A stretch of DNA of 10,751 bases, taken from positions 1 to 10,751 of the forward strand of contig JBGTBQ010000177.1 in assembly GCA_041749275.1 (NCBI GenBank). Direction: 5' to 3'. The position numbers were made by a program, and so were the translations under genes. The stretch's first letter is position 1. Each line of letters opens with the position of its first letter. Shown piece by piece: positions 5,983-10,751 of the stretch. Below the pieces are notes generated by a model. It made no database searches and was not told the DNA's origin. It saw only the letters and a program-made list of their open reading frames with translations. The DNA comes from JBGTBQ01 sp041749275 (GTDB lineage Bacteria > Acidobacteriota > Blastocatellia > Pyrinomonadales > Pyrinomonadaceae).

Positions 5983-7235
5983 TACAGCCGCGCCATCGCC
6001 ACGGCGAGAAGCAGTACTTTCTTGACGCCTCTATAAATCGGCTCGACCTCGCAATATTCAGTGAGGGAGTGCGAGTCGCCGCAGGGCGCGGCGCCGGTCG
6101 AGATAGCCGAGACTCCCGCGAGGAGCGCCACGTTTGAATTGTTCGACCCCGTAACGGTAATCGAAGGCTTGAAACCCATCGCATAGTGGACGGCTTCGGC
6201 GGTCTTGACGAGCCGCGACTCGCGGTGACCCGGCACCTGCACGGCGGGCGTCGAAGACACAAGCTCGGTCTTCACCGTCATCTTCTCGCGCGCCGCCTCC
6301 TCTTTGACGATTGCCGCGATCTTCTTTTCGAGATCGGCGATGACGGCGTTGTCGGTCGAGCGCAGGTCAACCGTGAACCATGCGTCTTCGGCCTTCGCGT
6401 TGACCGCGTCCGCGCCGCCCGTCATGCCGATGTTGAGGTTCGTCGGCGGATTGCCGGGCAGCGGCAGCGCGTAGATGCGAGCGATGGCGCGCGCGGCGGG
6501 CAGCGTGGCCGAATAGGGCGGAGTCTGCGAGCGCGTGTGCCCGCCCGGCCCGATGAAGTGGTGCTTGTACCAGTTGATGCCGATGCCTCCGTAAGTGAAG
6601 CCTTCATAGCCGCCGTCGAGCGCGATGTATTGACCGATCTTCGCCTTGTTTTCTTTGATGTACTCCTCGACGCCTTTGAAGGTCGTCTCCTCTTCGACCG
6701 TGAAGAGGAAGACAAGATCGCTTTGCGTCTTCACGTTGGCGGCGTCGAGCGCGCGCAGCGCCGCCAGCATCGCCACGACGTTGCGCGTGTCATCGCCGAC
6801 GCCGGGCGCGAAAATCCTGCCGTCGCGCACCTCGGCCTTGATCTTCAAGCCGTCTGGAAAAACCGTATCGAGATGCGCGTCGAGAATGACCGCCGGGCCG
6901 TCGCCCATGCCCTTGCGGACGGCGATGAGGTTGCCGGCGGCATCGTAACGAACGTCAACCGACTTCTGCTCGCGCAGAATCTTCTCGACGAAGGCCGCGC
7001 GCTCCTTCTCTTTCCCCGAAGGCGCGTTGATTTCGGTAATCTCAATCCACTCGCGGAGGATGCGGTCGCGGCTGTTTTCGACATGCGCGAAGGCGGCCTG
7101 AATCTCCGCGCGCGACATGACGGCCTTCACCTCGGCGTCATACTGCTCGCCGGCCTGCGCGAGTGTCGCGGGCGCGCACAGCGGCGCGATGATGGCAAGC
7201 GATAAGAGGAGGTGGATCAGTGTTCTCGATTTCAT
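5982..7235 (-). CDS. Secreted M20-type metallopeptidase
   Basis: A 417-residue zinc-dependent amino- or carboxypeptidase-type hydrolase of the M20/M25/M40 family, probably acting on short peptides outside the cytoplasm. Residues 1-28 form a signal peptide ending LAQA. Expected metal-site residues are all visible: His121 and Asp123 in DAHLDTV, Asp149 in GVGDDTRN, the catalytic and ligand glutamates Glu182-Glu183 in TVEEET, Asp207 in IALDGG, and a late His389 in CGDSHSLTEY. The dimerisation insert lies around residues 215-320. The DDTRN form of the usual DDK motif is unusual. A GTG at 7259 would add eight residues before the signal peptide and overlap the upstream gene, so ATG 7235 is preferred; no clear ribosome site exists, and coupling to the gene ending 13 nt upstream is likely. 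The substrate (tripeptidase T-like or other) cannot be told from sequence alone. Confidence 0.9.
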   Translation of the reverse strand: MKSRTLIHLLLSLAIIAPLCAPATLAQAGEQYDAEVKAVMSRAEIQAAFAHVENSRDRILREWIEITEINAPSGKEKERAAFVEKILREQKSVDVRYDAAGNLIAVRKGMGDGPAVILDAHLDTVFPDGLKIKAEVRDGRIFAPGVGDDTRNVVAMLAALRALDAANVKTQSDLVFLFTVEEETTFKGVEEYIKENKAKIGQYIALDGGYEGFTYGGIGINWYKHHFIGPGGHTRSQTPPYSATLPAARAIARIYALPLPGNPPTNLNIGMTGGADAVNAKAEDAWFTVDLRSTDNAVIADLEKKIAAIVKEEAAREKMTVKTELVSSTPAVQVPGHRESRLVKTAEAVHYAMGFKPSITVTGSNNSNVALLAGVSAISTGAAPCGDSHSLTEYCEVEPIYRGVKKVLLLAVAMARL

Positions 7236-7248
7236 GGAAGTTGATGGA

Positions 7249-7704
7249 TTACCGCCCACGGTAATTTTTTATCCGAGGCGAGAGCAGGTGAAAGGGCACG
7301 TGTTCAGCCTGTCGTCCCTCACGACGCAACAGTTCGACCATGCGGAGCGCGCCGTCGGCGTTGCGTGTGTGGACGACGATGGTCGCCGCCGCCTGTCGGT
7401 CGGGGCGCTCGGCGAGCCAGTGGGCGACGGCATAGCCTGTCCGCTCGTCGTCCGTCTCTTCAGCGTAATAGTGTTCGGGCAGCAGGTCGTGGTCGAGAAA
7501 AATCACGTCGTAACGGTGCGTCGTGAGCAGTTCGATGGCGCGGGGCGGGTCCACGGCCACGTCGAGCGATTCGCCTTTGAACTGTTTGGCGAACCATTCA
7601 TGGCGGAGTACATCATCGTCGAGCAGCAGGACGCGGACGGGCATCCGCGGCTGTCCCAACTCCTGAAATCCCAGCTTGTTCAATAAACCTTGCAAGACAC
7701 TCAT
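7249..7704 (-). CDS. Receiver-like protein, cyclic-phosphate-processing type (cREC)
   Basis: A single-domain protein of 151 residues with a response-regulator receiver fold: strand VRVLLLDDD (23-31) gives the acidic pocket, and YDVIFLDHDL (65-74) holds the position equivalent to the phosphoacceptor (Asp71). It departs from true receivers: the DHD motif, VHTRN (111-115) with His112 and Asn115, and no Lys in the last strand (HVPFHLL). These match a receiver-derived family that comparative work on RNA repair predicted to process cyclic phosphates (Pfam cREC_REC); the activity is a prediction. There is no output domain. ATG 7704 is given, but ATG 7644 (starting MPVRVLLLDDD) is a serious alternative because family members usually begin at the first strand; neither has a good ribosome site. 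It precedes the M20 peptidase by 13 nt, so the two are likely co-transcribed, although no functional link is apparent. Confidence 0.72.
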   Translation of the reverse strand: MSVLQGLLNKLGFQELGQPRMPVRVLLLDDDVLRHEWFAKQFKGESLDVAVDPPRAIELLTTHRYDVIFLDHDLLPEHYYAEETDDERTGYAVAHWLAERPDRQAAATIVVHTRNADGALRMVELLRREGRQAEHVPFHLLSPRIKNYRGR

Positions 7705-7780
7705 GTGACGTTCGATTCAAAAGCAGCGACGATAATCCATACTCGCCGGCGGAAAATTCAAAATCATAGCGATGACAAAG

Positions 7781-7789
7781 ACTATAGCA
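7781..7789 (-). promoter_or_regulatory. Candidate extended -10 promoter of the minus-strand pair
   Basis: Read on the minus strand this is TGC followed by TATAGT, an extended -10 with five of six hexamer bases. It would start transcription near 7774, about 70 nt before the upstream ATG at 7704. No convincing -35 is seen. A second AT-rich hexamer, TATGAT (7763-7768, minus), is an alternative. Confidence 0.4.
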
Positions 7790-7902
7790 CACCGGCGCGG
7801 GGTCTTGCTTCGCGGCGGTGTGAGCCACCGCGCGCGAAAAAAACTTGCTTGAATTCGCGGGTTCGTGTCATTGTTGGTCTTCCCCAGCGCGTGAATCAAC
7901 CC

Positions 7903-8067
7903 ATGAAAAAATGTCCTTACTGCGCGAGGCTGCTAAGGATGGCGGGCATCAAGTGCCGAGCCTGCCGCCGTATCGTGCTGAGCTGGCCTCACATCACTAT
8001 CCTCATCGCGCTCTGTCTGGCGCTCATCTTGGGGATGCTCGAAATCCTGTTTATGCTCGCGATTTGA
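7903..8067 (+). CDS. Small zinc-ribbon membrane protein
   Basis: A 54-residue protein with two clear parts. Residues 4-21 carry CPYC and CRAC (Cys4, Cys7, Cys18, Cys21), a compact zinc-ribbon knuckle pair. Residues 29-52 are one hydrophobic helix (ITILIALCLALILGMLEILF), so the product is probably a single-pass membrane protein with the ribbon on the cytoplasmic side. ATG 7903 is the likely start because the knuckle begins right after it; GTG 7891, in frame, is possible, and no clear ribosome site precedes either. The bi-domain oxidoreductase starts 35 nt downstream on the same strand, which suggests co-transcription. The designed-looking CxxC pair plus helix argues against a chance ORF, although the 812-residue frame of the next gene is also open across it. 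I know of no function for it. Confidence 0.62.
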   Translation: MKKCPYCARLLRMAGIKCRACRRIVLSWPHITILIALCLALILGMLEILFMLAI

Positions 8068-8102
8068 CTTTGCTGTTCGACGCGGAGGCGGTTCGCTTCC
8101 TG

Positions 8103-10283
8103 ATGAAACAGATTCTGCAAAACCGTCGAACGGGCGAGATTGAAGTCGCGGATGTGCCCGCTCCAGCCCTCCAGCCGGGGCGTGTGCTCGTGCGCGCCGC
8201 GGCATCACTCATCAGCGCCGGTACGGAACGCGCCGCCGTCGGACAGAACCAGCGTGGACTGCTGGGCCGCGCCCTCGAACAGCCGGAACTGGTCGGGAAG
8301 ACAATTCGCAAAGCGATTGATGAAGGCGTGGCGAGCGCCGTCGGCGCGGTGCGCGCGAAACTCGACTCCGCCATGGCGCTGGGTTACAGCGCGGCGGGCA
8401 TCGTCGTGGAAGTCGGCGAAGGCGTGAGCGAATTCCGTGTGGGCGACCGCGTGGCGTGCGCGGGGCTGGGCTATGCCTCGCACGCGGAAGTCCTCTCCGT
8501 CCCGCGCAACCTCTGCGCGCGATTGCCGGAAGGCGTGAGCTTCGCCGAGGGGGCTTACGCGACGCTGGGCGCCATCGCCTTGCAGGGGGTGCGGCTCGCG
8601 CAACCGACGCTCGGCGAGTCGGTCGTCGTCATCGGTCTCGGGTTGCTCGGCCAACTCGCGGTGCAACTGCTGCGGGCGAACGGCTGTCGCGTGTATGGGG
8701 TTGACCCGGACGAGCGAAAGGTTGAACTCGCACGCTCTCTCGGTGCCGACGGCGGATGCGCGCCCGACGGCGAAGCGACGGCGCAGATACTCGACTGGTC
8801 GAGCGGGCGTGGCGCCGACGCGGCGCTGATTACGGCGGGTGCTGAATCGAGCCAGCCCGTGGTGCTCGCGGGCGAGTCCTCGCGCTTGAAGGGCCGGGTG
8901 GTGGTCGTCGGTCAGGTCGGGATGGAAGTGCCGCGCGATCTCTACTACCGGCGCGAACTCTCTTTGCAAGTCTCGATGTCTTACGGGCCGGGGCGCTACG
9001 ACCCGGAGTACGAAGAGCGCGGGCGCGACTACCCGCTCGCCTACGTGCGCTGGACCGAGGGACGGAACCTTGAAGCCTTCCTCGACATGATCGCGCGCGG
9101 CTCCGTCAACGTCGCACGTCTGACCACGCACAGCTTTCCGGTGGAAGACGGCGCGCGCGCTTACCAACTCATCACCGGCGAGACCGGCGAGCCATACCTC
9201 GGCGTTATCATTGAGTACGACGCCACACGCGAGACGGAAAAACGAATCGAGCTGAAACCCGCCGGCCCGCGCGGGCCTGTCGCGCATGAGAGGGTCGCTG
9301 GGGTTGCTCCGTCGAGCGTGCGCGTCGGTCTCATCGGAGCGGGCGGGTATGCGGCGGGTGTGTTGTTGCCGCACTTCAAAGCCGCGGGCGCAAAGTTCGA
9401 GACGATTGCCAGCGCGTCGGGCGTGTCGGCGCTGAACGTCGGGAAGCAGTTCGGTTTTGCGTCCTGCGTCGCGGGCGCGGGCGAGGTGCTGGAAGACCCG
9501 CGCGTGAACCTCATTGTCGTGGCGACGCGCCACGATCTACATGCGCCGCTCGCGCGCAAGGCTCTGGAAAGCGGGCGGCACGTCTTCGTGGAAAAACCGC
9601 TGGCTCTCAATGAGAACGAATTGCGCGAAGTCGTCGAGTCCGCGAGAGAGTCGCCGGGGAAACTGCTGGTGGGTTTCAACCGTCGCTTCTCGCCGCTCGC
9701 GCGGAAAGCGAAAGAGTTTTTTAAAGGGCGCGAGTGGCCGCTCTCCATCGTCTATCGCGTGAACGCCGGTCGGCTGCCGCGCGGTCACTGGGTCTATGAC
9801 AAGCGCGAGGGCGGCGGGCGCATCGTCGGCGAGGTCTGCCACTTCGTTGACCTGATGCGGTTCTGGACGGGCGCTCCCGTGACGCGCGTCTACGCTGAAG
9901 CTGTTTCGGCGCGCGGTGAGCAAATCGTCAATGAAGATTCGGTGATCGTCACGCTGCGCTTCGCCGATGGTTCGAACGGTTCAATCGCCTACCTCGCCGA
10001 AGGCGACCGCGCGCTGATGAAAGAGCGCGCCGAAATTTACGGCGGCGGTCGCGTCTTCGTCCTCGAAGACTTTCGTTCCGCCGCGCTCTACCGCGACGGG
10101 CGCGAGGAAAAAATAAAGTTTCGCGCGCAGGATAAAGGTCAGGCTTCCGAAGCGCGCGCCGCGTGCGCGGTCGTGCTCGATGGCGAGCCGGCCCCCATCC
10201 CGCTCGATGAACTCATCAACACGACCCTCGCCACGTTCCGCATCCGCGACAGCCTCCGCACGGGGCAGGCTGTTGAGGTGTGA
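8103..10283 (+). CDS. Bi-domain oxidoreductase: MDR dehydrogenase fused to Gfo/Idh/MocA
   Basis: A 726-residue fusion of two nucleotide-dependent oxidoreductase modules. Residues 1 to about 380 are a medium-chain dehydrogenase: GroES-like part, then a Rossmann fold with GLGLLG (178-183) followed by the acidic VYGVDPDE. Residues about 405-726 are a Gfo/Idh/MocA module with GLIGAGGYA (409-417), the EKP motif (497-499) and the GEVCHFVD region (His580). In the first module the canonical catalytic zinc Cys is replaced (SLISAGTER, 35-43) and there is no four-Cys structural zinc lobe, so it is probably zinc-independent. The family is often found in polysaccharide or sugar-nucleotide gene clusters; the substrate is unknown and no such cluster is visible here. 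ATG 8103 is chosen because MKQILQN matches the usual beginning of the family; GGAGG (8084-8088) is the only ribosome-site candidate and is 14 nt away. The open frame extends back to 7845 but that part is not family-like and contains the small gene in another frame. Confidence 0.92.
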   Translation: MKQILQNRRTGEIEVADVPAPALQPGRVLVRAAASLISAGTERAAVGQNQRGLLGRALEQPELVGKTIRKAIDEGVASAVGAVRAKLDSAMALGYSAAGIVVEVGEGVSEFRVGDRVACAGLGYASHAEVLSVPRNLCARLPEGVSFAEGAYATLGAIALQGVRLAQPTLGESVVVIGLGLLGQLAVQLLRANGCRVYGVDPDERKVELARSLGADGGCAPDGEATAQILDWSSGRGADAALITAGAESSQPVVLAGESSRLKGRVVVVGQVGMEVPRDLYYRRELSLQVSMSYGPGRYDPEYEERGRDYPLAYVRWTEGRNLEAFLDMIARGSVNVARLTTHSFPVEDGARAYQLITGETGEPYLGVIIEYDATRETEKRIELKPAGPRGPVAHERVAGVAPSSVRVGLIGAGGYAAGVLLPHFKAAGAKFETIASASGVSALNVGKQFGFASCVAGAGEVLEDPRVNLIVVATRHDLHAPLARKALESGRHVFVEKPLALNENELREVVESARESPGKLLVGFNRRFSPLARKAKEFFKGREWPLSIVYRVNAGRLPRGHWVYDKREGGGRIVGEVCHFVDLMRFWTGAPVTRVYAEAVSARGEQIVNEDSVIVTLRFADGSNGSIAYLAEGDRALMKERAEIYGGGRVFVLEDFRSAALYRDGREEKIKFRAQDKGQASEARAACAVVLDGEPAPIPLDELINTTLATFRIRDSLRTGQAVEV

Positions 10284-10366
10284 GTCAATGAGACCGTTTT
10301 CAAAGCAGACCTTCCGTCCGTTCGGAGATGGGTAATGCCCGGCGGTTCGAGCCTCGACGAAACTTG
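10284..10366. other. Intergenic stretch before the MITE, nothing recognised
   Basis: Between the oxidoreductase stop and the left end of the inverted-repeat element there is no open frame worth calling, no T-tract terminator and no convincing promoter. Termination of the oxidoreductase may instead rely on the hairpins of the adjacent element. Confidence 0.5.
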
Positions 10367-10566
10367 AGAGCGTGTCTAAAAAGCCCCGTGAGGGGCGAAA
10401 TGTTTGTAGCCCGCGCCGCTCTCCCCTTGTTCTTTCAAGCCCCGGAGGGGCGGCAGCGCCTACCATGTCGCTCCTCACGGAGCTTCAGCGACCTCGTGGC
10501 ACGCGACGGGCTATAAACATTCCGCTCCTCACGGAGCTTCGGCACATGGCTTTTTGGACACGCTCT
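10367..10566. mobile_element. MITE-like element with 19-bp terminal inverted repeats
   Basis: The left end AGAGCGTGTCTAAAAAGCC (10367-10385) and the reverse complement of the right end (10548-10566) differ at one base in 19. The inverted symmetry continues inside: CCGTGAGGGGCGAAATG and the bases after it to GTAGCCCG match the reverse complement of the right half at about 25 of 28 positions after a 14-base offset. Four small hairpins are nested inside: GCCCCGTGAGGGGC (10383-10396), GCCCCGGAGGGGC (10439-10451) and two copies of GCTCCTCACGGAGC (10470-10483, 10524-10537). It is 200 bp and codes for nothing, the profile of a non-autonomous transposon relic or REP-type cluster. No target-site duplication is evident at the ends I chose. 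Confidence 0.75.
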
Positions 10567-10601
10567 GAGACGGAGGGCGTGGCCCGCCCTAAACGGGTGA
10601 C

Positions 10602-10619
10602 AGGCTCAATCCTGAGCCT
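10602..10619 (+). other. Small hairpin in the leader of the last gene
   Basis: AGGCTCA (10602-10608) and TGAGCCT (10613-10619) pair perfectly around a 4-nt loop. No T-tract follows, so it is not a classical terminator. It ends 12 nt before the ribosome site of the next gene and could be a leader structure or a short dispersed repeat. Confidence 0.4.
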
Positions 10620-10641
10620 TCATGCAGCGAAAGGAAATCAG

Positions 10642-10751
10642 ATGCGACCCCCGAAGCTCATTCTCCCGACCCTGACATTGACGCTCGGCTTGTTGCTTCA
10701 CTCTCAATCGCCGGGCGCGTCGCGCATAAACGTGCGCCGCCACACATCGCC
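10642..10751 (+). CDS. N-terminus of an exported protein, 3'-truncated by the window
   Basis: An open frame from ATG 10642 runs to the window edge (36 codons). The ribosome site AAGGAAA (10631-10637) lies at good spacing. The first residues are MRPPKL, then a hydrophobic Leu/Thr-rich core (ILPTLTLTLGLLL), then HSQSPGAS, a typical signal peptide with a possible cleavage near residue 26. The mature part begins with an Arg/His-rich stretch. Too little is present to assign a family. Export through the Sec pathway with cleavage by signal peptidase I is the inference. Confidence 0.62.
   Translation, partial: MRPPKLILPTLTLTLGLLLHSQSPGASRINVRRHTS

Noticed and set aside
6186..7205. A 339-codon + strand open frame opposite the peptidase
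   Set aside because: The minus strand encodes a complete metal site and signal peptide. The antisense product is Arg/Asp-rich and featureless.
7249..7704. Ordinary two-component response regulator
   Set aside because: There is no output domain, the switch Thr and conserved Lys are missing, and no histidine kinase is nearby.
7811..7834. GC-rich hairpin CGCGGCGGTG/CACCGCGCG considered as a terminator
   Set aside because: It is followed by an A-tract on the + strand and has no T-tract after it on the minus strand, so it does not fit an intrinsic terminator for either direction.
7845..8102. 86-residue upstream extension of the oxidoreductase frame
   Set aside because: The family begins at MKQILQN, the extension has no family similarity I recognise, and it overlaps the small zinc-ribbon gene in another frame.
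8205..9533. A 442-codon open frame on the minus strand inside the oxidoreductase gene
   Set aside because: Composition is Arg/His/Ala-rich with no motif, and the + strand shows clear enzyme motifs throughout. Long antisense frames are common in GC-rich genes.
10328..10516. A 62-codon + strand open frame across the inverted-repeat element
   Set aside because: It spans the left terminal repeat and palindromes, has no ribosome site or motif, and is explained by the repeat.

Overview
This is a high-GC bacterial chromosome segment with mostly housekeeping and cell-envelope genes. The style (GC-rich genes, several secreted proteins with Pro/Thr/Ala-rich tails, a two-domain dehydrogenase/Gfo-Idh-MocA fusion, and palindromic intergenic repeats) is most like an Acidobacteriota genome such as Blastocatellia. 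That is an inference from style; the window holds no rRNA or marker gene that settles it.

Layout. Bases 1-1315 (+) hold the 3' part of a penicillin-binding transpeptidase, followed by a strong intrinsic terminator (1345-1393). After a 260-nt leader comes a secreted TPR-like protein (1653-2816), closed by a second strong terminator (2909-2954). Next on the + strand are RNase III (rnc, 2974-3765), signal peptidase I (lepB, 3878-4807) and a YihY/BrkB membrane protein (4976-5875). A convergent junction holding a tandem octamer repeat separates these from two minus-strand genes: a receiver-like protein of the cyclic-phosphate-processing type (7249-7704) and, 13 nt behind it, a secreted M20-type metallopeptidase (5982-7235). 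A divergent intergenic region then leads to a 54-residue zinc-ribbon membrane protein (7903-8067) and a large bi-domain oxidoreductase (8103-10283). A 200-bp MITE-like element with 19-bp terminal inverted repeats (10367-10566) follows, and then the start of another secreted protein (10642 to the window edge).

How the genes relate. Much of the window serves the envelope: peptidoglycan cross-linking (PBP), signal peptide removal (LepB), a polytopic inner-membrane protein, and three exported proteins that are likely LepB substrates. rnc and lepB are neighbours, as in many bacteria, but each seems to have its own promoter placed so close to the ATG that its mRNA would be leaderless or almost so.

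The least ordinary signals are not protein genes. They are (i) the MITE-like element built of nested GCTCC/GGAGC palindromes; (ii) a set of purine-arm/pyrimidine-arm inverted repeats at the 3' ends of rnc, lepB and yihY, two of which run into the coding sequence and supply low-complexity C-terminal tails; and (iii) the fused terminator-promoter in front of rnc. I found no convincing new multi-gene system.
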